A stretch of 53,659 nucleotides of DNA from Sporosarcina sp. ACRSL. Lineage in GTDB: Bacteria; Bacillota; Bacilli; Bacillales_A; Planococcaceae. Positions 42,028-49,973 of this stretch are shown piece after piece; position 1 is the stretch's first letter, and the number at the start of each line of letters is the position of its first letter. Position numbers and translations under genes: made by a program. The notes beneath the pieces were generated by a model. The model had not been told where the DNA came from, did not search any database, and saw only the letters and a list, made by a program, of their open reading frames with translations. The stretch covers positions 1-53,659 of the forward strand of contig NZ_JAKRNT010000018.1 in the NCBI RefSeq assembly GCF_022346605.1, read 5' to 3'.

Positions 42028-42888
42028 TTACTCTTTCAAGGACGTCCATCCTTCACGTTGCGTCACTTTACCTTCTTTCATCAACTTGCCAAGCGCCCGT
42101 TTAAAGGCCGCTTTGCTCATGCCAAACATTTCACTTATTTCGTCTGGTGTCGACTTATCCGAAAAAGGCATTTTGCCGCCGACATCCATCAAATAGCGAT
42201 AGATCGTTTCCGCATCATCACCGAGCCGCTCCTCTTTCCTCGGCAGTAAGGAACCGTTTAACGTACCGTCATCCCTTACATCAATTATTCGGATCTCCAC
42301 TTCTTCTCCAAGACGCGGTTCATGCTCCCGTTCCGTATGATGGACGAAGATCCGGTAGTTTTCCGGAATGCTTAAAAAGAATGAACCTACCGGCAACAGG
42401 CGGTATGCCCGTGCTTTTAAGTTTTGATTGAACACGGTTGAAGGTGCTTCGATGATTAACTCCAGCACTCTTTCCTCCGTCGCAAGGCGTCCAAAAATAT
42501 TTCCACCGAGATCGGTTCGCAACGTCATGAACAGCTCGTCGTCCGTCTTTGGCCATAAAGCTTTCACTCTCGGCAAGTCCGCTTTATTGACGAGCACTTC
42601 GAAGGAAGAACCGATGTCTACATACGCACCTTCCTTTTCATCGATCCGAATGACGCGTCCCCATCCGAACGATTCACACGTCATGTTTGGAATTTGTGCA
42701 GTCGCTGTCAATTCGCCCCGCCTGTTCATGTATAGGAAGACTTCTACGTCATCTCCCTCTTGGATCGGGGAATCGAATTCGGATGCGTTGATCATAATTT
42801 CGTGTTCGCCGCCATCCAAAATCCATCTTGATCCTTCCTTGCTCTTCACCGTCAACAGGGAGATATATCCCGGTTTATGTTCTGTCAT
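42028..42888 (-). CDS. cvfB: CvfB/YitL S1-domain RNA-binding protein
   Basis: This 286-aa protein has three S1-like beta-barrel segments (about 5-65, 70-135 and 150-215). A C-terminal winged-helix-like region (YRYLMDVGGKMPFSDKSTPD and MSKAAFKRALGKLMKEG) follows. This is the CvfB architecture; in Staphylococcus CvfB affects virulence gene expression. RNA binding is inferred. It lies between ypuA and mntR on the same strand. Confidence 0.92.
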   Translation of the reverse strand: MTEHKPGYISLLTVKSKEGSRWILDGGEHEIMINASEFDSPIQEGDDVEVFLYMNRRGELTATAQIPNMTCESFGWGRVIRIDEKEGAYVDIGSSFEVLVNKADLPRVKALWPKTDDELFMTLRTDLGGNIFGRLATEERVLELIIEAPSTVFNQNLKARAYRLLPVGSFFLSIPENYRIFVHHTEREHEPRLGEEVEIRIIDVRDDGTLNGSLLPRKEERLGDDAETIYRYLMDVGGKMPFSDKSTPDEISEMFGMSKAAFKRALGKLMKEGKVTQREGWTSLKE

Positions 42889-42908
42889 GTCATATCTACC
42901 TCTTCCAT

Positions 42909-43319
42909 TTAGAAGCTTTGCCGTTCCTTCAGTTTTCGTACAAATTCATCGTCATCTTTCATCGCTTCCACGAGGTCCGTAATCCGGTCCATCGCATTCC
43001 AGCTCAAGTGGTGCTCTATCCCCTCGACATCTTTATAGATATTCTTCTCTTCAACGCCAATAATACGGAGAAATTGTTCGAGAAGATCATGTCGTTTGAC
43101 GAGTTTTTTTCCAAATTGCATTCCTTTGTCTGTCAGCTCAAGCCCTCGGTAGCGCTCATAGACGACATACCCTTCACGGTCGAGCCGCTGCGCCATTTTC
43201 GTGACAGATGAAGGTAATACCGATAACGCTTCAGCTACATCCGAGACGCGTGCCTCGCCTCTCGCTTCCAGCTGTAAATAAATTTGTTCGATATAATCCT
43301 CCATACTTGGTGTTGCCAA
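42909..43319 (-). CDS. mntR: Manganese-responsive repressor MntR
   Basis: This 136-aa DtxR-family regulator has an N-terminal winged helix and a C-terminal dimer domain. With the TTG start at 43319 (GGAGGTG 6 nt upstream), all six B. subtilis Mn(II) ligands fall at identical numbers: Asp8, Glu11, His77, Glu99, Glu102 and His103. It represses Mn uptake genes when Mn is replete. No mntH or mntABCD gene is in the window. It ends 20 bp before cvfB. Confidence 0.95.
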   Translation of the reverse strand: MATPSMEDYIEQIYLQLEARGEARVSDVAEALSVLPSSVTKMAQRLDREGYVVYERYRGLELTDKGMQFGKKLVKRHDLLEQFLRIIGVEEKNIYKDVEGIEHHLSWNAMDRITDLVEAMKDDDEFVRKLKERQSF

Positions 43320-43381
43320 ACGTTCCACCTCCAGTATGTACATTCCCTGCCTTTTCAATGATGAATCATCTTCATACGGCA

Positions 43382-43407
43382 GTTTACATTTTCTAACTAA
43401 CGGGTAA
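43382..43407 (+). promoter_or_regulatory. SigB promoter of the lmo0937-type gene
   Basis: GTTTAC (43382-43387), 14 nt and GGGTAA (43402-43407) give an 11 of 12 fit to GTTTAA/GGGWAW, 33 bp before the start codon. Confidence 0.8.
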
Positions 43408-43440
43408 ATTCACTATACCACTTCAAAGGAGTGATTAAAA

Positions 43441-43596
43441 ATGGGTAAAATACTATGGATCATCATCGTAGCATTAATTGCCTTCTGGCTGCTCGGTTTC
43501 GTAATGAAGATCGGAGGAGGACTTATCCATCTTCTATTAGTTATCGCAGGAATCATCTTCATCGTCCAGCTATTGACTGGAAGACGATCGGTTTAG
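43441..43596 (+). CDS. lmo0937-family small membrane protein
   Basis: This 51-aa protein starts MGKILWIIIVALIAFWLLGF and contains GGGLIHLLLVIAGIIFIVQL, two transmembrane helices. This is the lmo0937/DUF5670 family, in which the Listeria member is stress-induced. AAAGGAG precedes the ATG by 8-9 nt. A SigB promoter is directly upstream, and a structured RNA-like element follows. Confidence 0.9.
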   Translation: MGKILWIIIVALIAFWLLGFVMKIGGGLIHLLLVIAGIIFIVQLLTGRRSV

Positions 43597-43619
43597 AGAA
43601 ACATAAGATTATAGGGATT

Positions 43620-43810
43620 TTTTCAGCCTGATTGAAAGCGCTTGTCAAGGAAGGCAACCTAAGAGCGCCACGTCCTGTGGCGACGGTTGCATGACTCGCC
43701 TCCTGCGAGCCCGTGCGAAGTGGAGCGAAGACGCGAATAGAACTTCAGTTCATGAGCGGACGAGCGACACGAGCAACAACGGATGCGAGCGCTTGCCAAC
43801 AGGCTGAAAA
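43620..43810 (+). ncRNA. Bacillaceae-1-like structured element, copy C, with terminal inverted repeats
   Basis: On the plus strand, the outer stem GCAACC/GGTTGC (43654-43659 with 43685-43690) encloses CGCCAC-GTCCT-GTGGCG (43666-43682). The second hairpin CTCGC-CTCCT-GCGAG (43695-43709) follows. The layout and spacing equal copies A and B at 12.4-12.6 kb. The 191-bp segment is bounded by an 11-bp inverted repeat, TTTTCAGCCTG and CAGGCTGAAAA. The right half has no recognised content. Confidence 0.65.
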
Positions 43811-43838
43811 GGGTGCCACCAATTGGCACCCTTTTTTA
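43807..43838. terminator. Bidirectional terminator
   Basis: AAAAGGGTGCCA, 5 nt and TGGCACCCTTTTTT form a 12-bp stem between converging units. Confidence 0.93.
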
Positions 43839-44942
43839 TTTTACTTTTGCATAGATACATGTATTCCGCAACTGCTTGCCATCTGCTGAAAGGGAATCGT
43901 TTTTCAACGTCCCTTCCAACTCATATCCCGCCCGTTCCGCCACATAACGGCTTTTCACATTTACCTCATCACATCTAATTTCCACTCTGCGGGCGTTCAA
44001 TTCATCGAACGCAAAGCGTGTCAATCGTTCAACCGCCTCGGTCATAAGCCCCCGTCCTTCAAATTTCGTATCGAGCCAATAGCCGATTTCAAACTTTGGC
44101 ACCGACCAATCGATCCGGTGAAGTCCCGTCGAGCCGATAAACTCGCCTGTTTCCTTCAAGAACACATGAAGCCTCAAGTCTTTTCGCGTAATGAAATCCG
44201 CAACAGCTTGACGAAGATTTTCCTCTGTTGAATGAAGCTCAGGCGCCTTTTGCGCAAAAGGCATCCATTCCTTTAAGGAGGCTCGCGAATTCCGCATTGC
44301 ATTCCACACGTCTAAGGCATCTTCCACTTCTGGCATGCGAATGATGAGCCGCTCCGATTCAAATTCAGTCGGCACGCTCGGAATGCGTTTTTTCGGTTTT
44401 TCTCCAAATCCCGCATCTTCCCACTGAACTGGCGTCGTCGTTCCCGCCAAAAAGTCTTCCCGCGTCATCCCGTATGTGACTGCATCATAATAGGAATTCT
44501 CCTTTGGTGAAAACCATGCATTGCGCAAATGGGCTTCTTTCACAAACCCGGCACGCTCGAACGTTTTCCGCATCGCCAAATTATCTTGGCGCGTATGGCC
44601 TTCCAGGCGGATTTTCTCTTCCGGCAACCCGAAGACGAACTCTGTTATAAGACGGAGCGCTTTCGGTCCATAGCCGAAGCCGCGAAACCGATCCGCAATC
44701 CGCAAATCGAAAAGTGGAATTTCATCTTGCAAATCATAGATTTTCACGATTCCTACAATGTCGCCTTCATCGTTTTCGACCCAAAACGTTTTCACTTCAT
44801 CCGATTCATATCCGCCTTCTTCGATCGTCTTTTCAATCAATTCACGCTCCGGATGCGCATTTCCATGAAACGGCCATGTATTCGTCGTCAAAAAATGAAT
44901 GAGCTGTTCTTGTTCTTCCATCGTCCATTCCCGTAATTTCAT
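43836..44942 (-). CDS. Tandem GNAT acetyltransferase (two fused domains)
   Basis: This 368-aa protein has two complete GNAT domains. The first (about 1-165) has the acetyl-CoA loop RFRGFGYGPKAL and RQDNLAMRKTFERAGF. The second (about 190-368) is RimJ/RimL-like, with SERLIIRMPEVEDA, KFEGRGLMTEAVERL and NVKSRYVAERAGYELEG. A linker of about 25 residues joins them. Substrates are unknown. ATG at 44942 follows GGGGG by 7 nt. Confidence 0.88.
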   Translation of the reverse strand: MKLREWTMEEQEQLIHFLTTNTWPFHGNAHPERELIEKTIEEGGYESDEVKTFWVENDEGDIVGIVKIYDLQDEIPLFDLRIADRFRGFGYGPKALRLITEFVFGLPEEKIRLEGHTRQDNLAMRKTFERAGFVKEAHLRNAWFSPKENSYYDAVTYGMTREDFLAGTTTPVQWEDAGFGEKPKKRIPSVPTEFESERLIIRMPEVEDALDVWNAMRNSRASLKEWMPFAQKAPELHSTEENLRQAVADFITRKDLRLHVFLKETGEFIGSTGLHRIDWSVPKFEIGYWLDTKFEGRGLMTEAVERLTRFAFDELNARRVEIRCDEVNVKSRYVAERAGYELEGTLKNDSLSADGKQLRNTCIYAKVK

Positions 44943-44970
44943 TTCCATTCCCCCAATCGGGCTGCGTACT

Positions 44971-47070
44971 TTATTTATGGATTCGTATCAATCGTAATGA
45001 ATTCAACACGACGAGCAACGTCGCGCCCATGTCTGCGAAGATCGCAATCCATAATGTCAACCATCCCGGGATGATTAAAAGCAGCGCTACTATTTTTAAG
45101 CCTAATGCAAACATAATATTTTCTTTAATAATCTGCAACGTTTTTCGGCTTAATTTCATTGTATATGGTAATTGTCGGAGGTCATCTGCCATTAAAGCGA
45201 TATCAGCCGTTTCGAGCGCTGCGTCCGCCCCTGCCCCTCCCATCGCGATTCCGATCGAAGAAGCGGCAAGTGCAGGCGCATCATTAATGCCGTCACCGAC
45301 CATGGCGACACGGCCGTATTGTCCAATCAACCCTTTTACAGCCGTCAATTTGTCTTCCGGCATGAGCCCCGCACGGATATCTGTTACGCCGGCGACTTTG
45401 GCAATTGCTTCAGCGGTCCGCTCGTCATCTCCTGTCAGCATGACCGTATGGCGGATGCCGACTTCTTTTAATTGACGGATGACGTCCTTACTCTCTTCCC
45501 GTAGCGGATCGGTAACTGCAATCAGTGCTTTGAACGTTTCATTCACAACAACTGCCATGACGGATTTTCCGGCAACTTGCATTTCCTCGGCGCACTGTTT
45601 TATGTCCAGTGGGAGTACCGTCAGCTCCTCCGCCCATTTCATGCTTCCGACGTATACCATCTTTCCATCCACTTCTCCGACGGCCCCTTTACTGGTGACC
45701 GACTGGAAATTCCGAAGTTCCGCTAAGACAGCACCTTGCTTTTCGGCATAGTCGACAATCGCACGTGCGAGCGGGTGCTGTGACATCGATTCAACAGAAG
45801 CTACCGCTTGCAAAATCGCTAGCTTCTCCCCTTCAGCGGCAATGAAATCGGTCACTTCAGGATAGCCTTTCGTCAATGTACCCGTCTTGTCGAACGCGAT
45901 CGCCTGGATTCGGCCCATCTCTTCCAGATGAACCCCTCCTTTAATGAGCACTCCTTGACGAGCTGCATTTCCAATTGCTGTCACAATGGCGACAGGCGTG
46001 GAAACGACGAGTGCGCACGGACAGCCGACGACGAGTACGGCGAGACCTTGGTAAATCCAAGTTTGCCAATCCCCGCCGAGTAGAGGTGGAACGATTGCAA
46101 CGAGGAAAGCGACAGCGATAATGATGGGCGTATAATATTTCGCAAATCGATCGACGAATTTTTGGGATGGCGCTTTTTCAGCTTGGGCGTCCTCGACAAG
46201 GTGGATGATTTTCGCGATTGTCGTATCCCCGACGAGTTTTGTCACGGTCACTTCGAGTGCGCCTTCTTCATTCAACGTTCCTGCGAATACATCGTCATTC
46301 ATTTGTTTCAATACAGGCACGGCTTCCCCCGTAATTGCCGCCTGGTTGACCGTCGACCGGCCGCTCTTGACGACGCCATCCATCGCAATCTTCTGCCCCG
46401 GCTTCACGAGTAGAATGTCGCCGACTTGTATGTCCTCCGTCGGCAGCTCGACCAAGTTGCCATGCCGGTTGACGAGAGCAGACGTAGGAGCGATGTCCAT
46501 TAGCTGGCGGATTGATTGTCGAGCCTTGTTCATGGAGTAGGCTTCCAGCGCCTCACTCACTGCGAATAAAAAGACAACGACCGCTGCTTCCTGCCATTCA
46601 CCGATAATTGCCGCTCCGATGATGGCAATTGTCATGAGCGTCTTCATATCAAAATCGAGTCGCACGAGATTTTTAATACCCGTGATAAACATACCTGTTC
46701 CACCGATAACGATCGCAGCAGCAAAAAGGGTTGTCGCTATAACCGGATGCGGAACGTCCCAGTAGGTGAACATCATTCCCGCGATAACGAATAGGAGGGA
46801 TAAAATCGTGACAATGTTTTCCTTCCTTTTGAAAAATGGAATTTTCGGCTCCTTCTTCCTTGTTGATAACGGCACGACTTGAATGCCATCGAAAGCACCT
46901 GCCGCTTGAAGCTCCGCAATTGACGCATCACCTGTAAATGAAAGCTTTGATGCGCCAAAATTGACGGTCGCTTCCGATACGGTAGGGATGCTTCTTACAT
47001 TGTTTTCGAATTTCATTGCACAATTCGCACAGGATAGATTCTCTAATCGGTATTCTGTCTTACTGGCCAT
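44971..47070 (-). CDS. cadA: CadA-type Cd/Zn/Pb-exporting P1B-ATPase
   Basis: This 699-aa pump has an N-terminal HMA domain with Cys14 and Cys17 (SCANC) and the TGEA actuator motif. The membrane metal site is CPC in VGCPCALVVSTP; DKTGTLTKG (phosphorylation), HP in QHPLA and GDGINDAPAL complete the set. It exports divalent soft metals. ATG at 47070 lies inside the end of cadC (11-bp overlap); the longer frame has no ribosome site. It is controlled by CadC. Confidence 0.96.
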   Translation of the reverse strand: MASKTEYRLENLSCANCAMKFENNVRSIPTVSEATVNFGASKLSFTGDASIAELQAAGAFDGIQVVPLSTRKKEPKIPFFKRKENIVTILSLLFVIAGMMFTYWDVPHPVIATTLFAAAIVIGGTGMFITGIKNLVRLDFDMKTLMTIAIIGAAIIGEWQEAAVVVFLFAVSEALEAYSMNKARQSIRQLMDIAPTSALVNRHGNLVELPTEDIQVGDILLVKPGQKIAMDGVVKSGRSTVNQAAITGEAVPVLKQMNDDVFAGTLNEEGALEVTVTKLVGDTTIAKIIHLVEDAQAEKAPSQKFVDRFAKYYTPIIIAVAFLVAIVPPLLGGDWQTWIYQGLAVLVVGCPCALVVSTPVAIVTAIGNAARQGVLIKGGVHLEEMGRIQAIAFDKTGTLTKGYPEVTDFIAAEGEKLAILQAVASVESMSQHPLARAIVDYAEKQGAVLAELRNFQSVTSKGAVGEVDGKMVYVGSMKWAEELTVLPLDIKQCAEEMQVAGKSVMAVVVNETFKALIAVTDPLREESKDVIRQLKEVGIRHTVMLTGDDERTAEAIAKVAGVTDIRAGLMPEDKLTAVKGLIGQYGRVAMVGDGINDAPALAASSIGIAMGGAGADAALETADIALMADDLRQLPYTMKLSRKTLQIIKENIMFALGLKIVALLLIIPGWLTLWIAIFADMGATLLVVLNSLRLIRIHK

Positions 47071-47431
47071 CCGGTTCACCGTCCTTTTCGAGTGAATGAT
47101 CGTGGGCAATTTTCACAAGGTCAACGATATGTGCATCTGCAAGCGAGTAGTAGACCATTTTCCCTTTACGCTCCGATTTTGCGAGGCTATGCTCGCGCAA
47201 ATAGCGCAAGTGATGAGACGCTGTCGCATTCGACGATCCGATGACCGCCGCTACATCACAGACACACATTTCCTCCTCGAGCGTAAGTGAATAGGCAATC
47301 TTCAATCTCGTTTCGTCTGCGAGCGCCTTGAATATTTGCACCATGCCACTGACATCCGGCAGCCCCTTTTGAACTTTCTCGACGACATCCTCATGGACGG
47401 CCGTCACTTCACATGTATCTTTCACTGTCAT
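47060..47431 (-). CDS. cadC: CadC-type ArsR/SmtB metal-sensing repressor
   Basis: This 123-aa winged-helix repressor has N-terminal DTCEV and alpha-4 EEEMCVCDVA, the cysteines that bind Cd/Pb/Zn in CadC. The recognition helix is SSNATASHHLRYL, and the C-terminal HIVDLVKIAHDHS suits the second metal site. It is the first gene of the cadCA operon. GAGGTG precedes the ATG. Two CAAA-N6-TTTG operators flank its promoter. Confidence 0.95.
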   Translation of the reverse strand: MTVKDTCEVTAVHEDVVEKVQKGLPDVSGMVQIFKALADETRLKIAYSLTLEEEMCVCDVAAVIGSSNATASHHLRYLREHSLAKSERKGKMVYYSLADAHIVDLVKIAHDHSLEKDGEPDGQ

Positions 47432-47444
47432 TTCGACACCTCAT

Positions 47445-47522
47445 TCAAATGTCCGTTTGATTGTTAAAGATAGTATATGTTTCCCCTTCACCGATTGCAA
47501 GTACAAACAAACAATTATTTGA
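47445..47522 (-). promoter_or_regulatory. cadCA promoter with two CadC operators
   Basis: On the minus strand, TTGCAA (47495-47500), 17 nt and TATACT (47472-47477) form the promoter. TCAAACGGACATTTGA (47445-47460) lies downstream of the start, and ATTCAAATAATTGTTTG (about 47506-47522) lies upstream of the -35. Both share CAAA-N6-TTTG, as in the known cad operator. Confidence 0.75.
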
Positions 47523-47611
47523 ATGATTTTTCATTTTGAAAAATAAAGGGTTATCGACTTTCATATGGAAGATACTTATGTTGATATTTATTGAAATTGG
47601 AGTGTGGAAAG

Positions 47612-48655
47612 ATGGAAAAAGGAAAGTGGAATGCGATCACGGATGTGCCCGGTGTCTCGGTTGGACACGTGACGTTGAAGGAGGATCCAGGCCCCAATAG
47701 TGCCTGTACAGGCGTGACAGCCATTTTGCCCCATAGTGGAAATAGTTTTGAACAGAAAGTGCCGGCAGCCAGTTTCGTCTTGAACGGCTTCGGTAAATCG
47801 GCAGGACTTATTCAAGTGGAAGAGCTCGGTCTCATCGAGTCCCCGATCATGCTCACGAATACGTTCAGCGTCGGAGCGGTGCTCGAAGGGACGCTGCAAC
47901 ATATGCTTAAGGAGAATCCGGCAATCGGGGATTCCACGAGTTCATTGAACATCGTCGTAGGCGAATGCAATGACAGCTATTTAAATGCGATGCGGTCGAT
48001 GAAAATTAGACCAGAGCACGCAATCGAAGCGATCCGTAAGGCAAGCAGCGGTCCGATTGAACAAGGGGATGTCGGAGCGGGGAAAGGGATGATCTGCTTC
48101 GGTCATAAAGGAGGAATCGGCTCCTCTTCAAGGGTCGTCTCGCATGAGGGGAATTCGTTTACCGTCGGCGTCCTCACATTGACGAATTTCGGCAAACCGG
48201 AAGAGTGCTTAATTGATGAATGGCTCGTGCGGAATGATGTACAAATGGAAACGGTAAGTGGTGAGTTACTGTCGTCAGAAGAAATGAAAAGCGAAAAACC
48301 GGATGGCTCGATCATGATCATCGTTGCAACAGATGCGCCAGTCGACAGCCGCCAATTGAAGCGATTCGCCAAACGGGCCTCGATCGGCCTTGGCCGAACG
48401 GGCTCTCATATCCATAACGGAAGCGGCGACATTATCATCGCCTTCTCGAATGCCTATACCATTCCGCATTCGAGTGAAGGGAGTTCAATGGTGAGCTATA
48501 CGCTTTTGCGAGACGACGCGAAAGTGATGAACGACCTTTTCCAGGCGGTCATCGAAGCGACGGAAGAAGCGGTGTACCAATCATTACTGCATGCCCAAAC
48601 GACAACGGGAAGACATGGGAGAACAGTAGAACGATGGCCGTTTGTTGAGGGATGA
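47612..48655 (+). CDS. P1-family (DmpA-like) peptidase/aminopeptidase
   Basis: This 347-aa Ntn-like P1/DmpA protein has the N-terminal ITDVPGVSVGHVTL and TGVTAILPH. NTFSVGAVLEGT and GDVGAGKGM follow. The autoprocessing and nucleophile region is GGIGSSSRVV, and the C terminus has GLGRTGSHIHNGSGDIIIAFSNA. The family self-cleaves before a serine and hydrolyses N-terminal D- or L-amino acids or beta-peptides. ATG at 47612 follows GGAG by 9 nt. No terminator follows; two repeat arrays do. Confidence 0.9.
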   Translation: MEKGKWNAITDVPGVSVGHVTLKEDPGPNSACTGVTAILPHSGNSFEQKVPAASFVLNGFGKSAGLIQVEELGLIESPIMLTNTFSVGAVLEGTLQHMLKENPAIGDSTSSLNIVVGECNDSYLNAMRSMKIRPEHAIEAIRKASSGPIEQGDVGAGKGMICFGHKGGIGSSSRVVSHEGNSFTVGVLTLTNFGKPEECLIDEWLVRNDVQMETVSGELLSSEEMKSEKPDGSIMIIVATDAPVDSRQLKRFAKRASIGLGRTGSHIHNGSGDIIIAFSNAYTIPHSSEGSSMVSYTLLRDDAKVMNDLFQAVIEATEEAVYQSLLHAQTTTGRHGRTVERWPFVEG

Positions 48656-48679
48656 GCTTGGATTTGTGAGGATTTGCTT

Positions 48680-48985
48680 TGAGCGCTAGCGGGCTTGCTT
48701 CGGGCGTGCGGGGGCTTACTTCGGGCGCAGGGCGGCTCGCTTCGGGCGCGGGGCGGCTTACTTCGGGCGCGGAGGGGTTTCCCTCGGGCGCGCGGCGACT
48801 CGCTTCGGGCGCGGAAGGCTTCCCTTCGAGCGCGCGGCGGCTTACTTCGGGCGAGGGTGGCTTTCCTTCGGGCGCGCGGTGGCTCACTTCGGGCGAGGGT
48901 GGCTTTCCTTCGGGCGCGCGACGGCTCACTTCAGGCGCGCGACGGCTCACTTCGGGCGAGGGTGGCTTTCCTTCGGGCGCATATC
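48680..48985 (+). repeat. GC-rich 21-bp tandem array
   Basis: Fourteen copies of TCGGGCG (two with a changed base) start every 21 bp from 48700 to 48973. The unit consensus is near TTCGGGCGCGNGGCGGCTNAC. The period is a multiple of 3, so the array is open in several frames and mimics heptapeptide-repeat proteins on both strands, none with a ribosome site. Base composition is strikingly richer in GC than the flanks. Confidence 0.94.
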
Positions 48986-48989
48986 GAAA

Positions 48990-49170
48990 TTTATGATCAC
49001 TTACACGGATTTATGAGCACTTATACGGTTTTATGATCACTTACCGCGATTTATGAGCACTTTCACGGGTTTATGAGCACTTACCGCGATTTATGAGCAC
49101 TTTCACGGGTTTATGAGCACTTACCGCGATTTATGAGCACTCATACAGTTTTATGAGCGCTTGCACCGGT
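48990..49170 (+). repeat. Phased 20-bp array, TTATGAGCAC core (array 4)
   Basis: Nine cores TTATGAGCAC (two TTATGATCAC, one TTATGAGCGC) start at 48991, 49011, 49031, 49051, 49071, 49091, 49111, 49131 and 49151, exactly 20 bp apart. Here spacers are also similar (CTTACCGCGAT alternating with CTTTCACGGGT), indicating recent expansion by 40-bp steps. It begins directly after the 21-bp array. Confidence 0.95.
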
Positions 49171-49186
49171 TCGCGACAAATAAAAA

Positions 49187-49217
49187 AGGCACGCATGAAG
49201 TTTCCTTTCATGCGTGC
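49187..49217 (-). terminator. Terminator of yceI
   Basis: GGCACGCATGAA, 7 nt and TTCATGCGTGCC form a 12-bp stem followed on the minus strand by TTTTTTATT. Confidence 0.9.
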
Positions 49218-49231
49218 CGTATTCTATATAA

Positions 49232-49759
49232 TTATTGAGCTGGGTTTGCTTGTAGGTCGATGGAAATTTTGATTTCGTCGCCTACGAGGACGCCGCCTGC
49301 TTCTAGTGCTTGGTTCCACGTAAGACCGAAATCTTTACGGGAGATCTTGCCTTCGACTTCGAATGCAGCGACTTGAACGCCCCATGGGTTTGTGCCAATT
49401 CCTTCGAATTCTGCTTCAAACGTCACTTGCTTTGTGACGTCCTTAATTGTCAAATCACCAGTCACTTCATACTCATCTTCGTCTGTTTTTACGATATTCG
49501 TAGAGACAAATGTTAAATGAGGGAACTTTTCAGTTTCGAAGAAGTCCGCTGAACGCAAGTGGTTGTCGCGGTCTGCTGCGTTTGTGTTGATTGTATTTGC
49601 ATCGATTGTGAAATTGATTTTTGCATCTGTTAAATCTTCAGGATTCCCCTCAATCGTTCCTTCTACCCCTGCGAAACTACCTTTCACTTTTGAAACCATC
49701 ATATGTTTCACCGAAAATCCTACACTCGTATGCGCCGCGTCAACATTCCATGTTGCCAT
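49232..49759 (-). CDS. yceI: YceI-family lipid-binding protein
   Basis: This 175-aa protein belongs to the YceI family, a lipocalin-like beta-barrel that binds isoprenoid-type lipids in known structures. Its patterns are WNVDAAHTSVGFSVKHMMVS, DNHLRSADFFETEKFPHLTF, GDLTIKDVTKQV and GLTWNQALEAGGVLVGDE. No signal peptide is present, so it is cytoplasmic by prediction. ATG at 49759 follows GGGTGG by about 9 nt. A palindrome lies in its upstream region. Confidence 0.92.
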   Translation of the reverse strand: MATWNVDAAHTSVGFSVKHMMVSKVKGSFAGVEGTIEGNPEDLTDAKINFTIDANTINTNAADRDNHLRSADFFETEKFPHLTFVSTNIVKTDEDEYEVTGDLTIKDVTKQVTFEAEFEGIGTNPWGVQVAAFEVEGKISRKDFGLTWNQALEAGGVLVGDEIKISIDLQANPAQ

Positions 49760-49888
49760 TTTACCCATCCACCCTTTCATTTTCATCCATTTTTATTCTA
49801 CGTTATTCCTTATACCCTGATGCATGAAAGATAATCCTTTTTAACAAAAATCTTCATTCCAAGGTATATCCATATGATATACTTAATT

Positions 49889-49906
49889 TATCTCGAAGTA
49901 AAGATA
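49889..49906. promoter_or_regulatory. Palindrome upstream of yceI
   Basis: TATCTCGAAGTAAAGATA (TATCT, 8 nt, AGATA) lies 130 bp before the yceI start and overlaps a possible -35 region. It resembles MarR-type (MhqR-like) operators; identity is uncertain. The rest of 49760-49973 shows no gene. Confidence 0.4.
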
Positions 49907-49973
49907 ATAATCTTGAAATAAAATTGTTTGTTCAAAATACTCAGGAGATCTCATTAAATAGGAGCGTTCCCAA

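Noticed and set aside
48679..48996. 105-aa plus-strand and 133-aa minus-strand proteins with seven-residue repeats
   Set aside because: Both come from the 21-bp array (a multiple of 3), which stays open in several frames on both strands. No start signal or terminator supports either.
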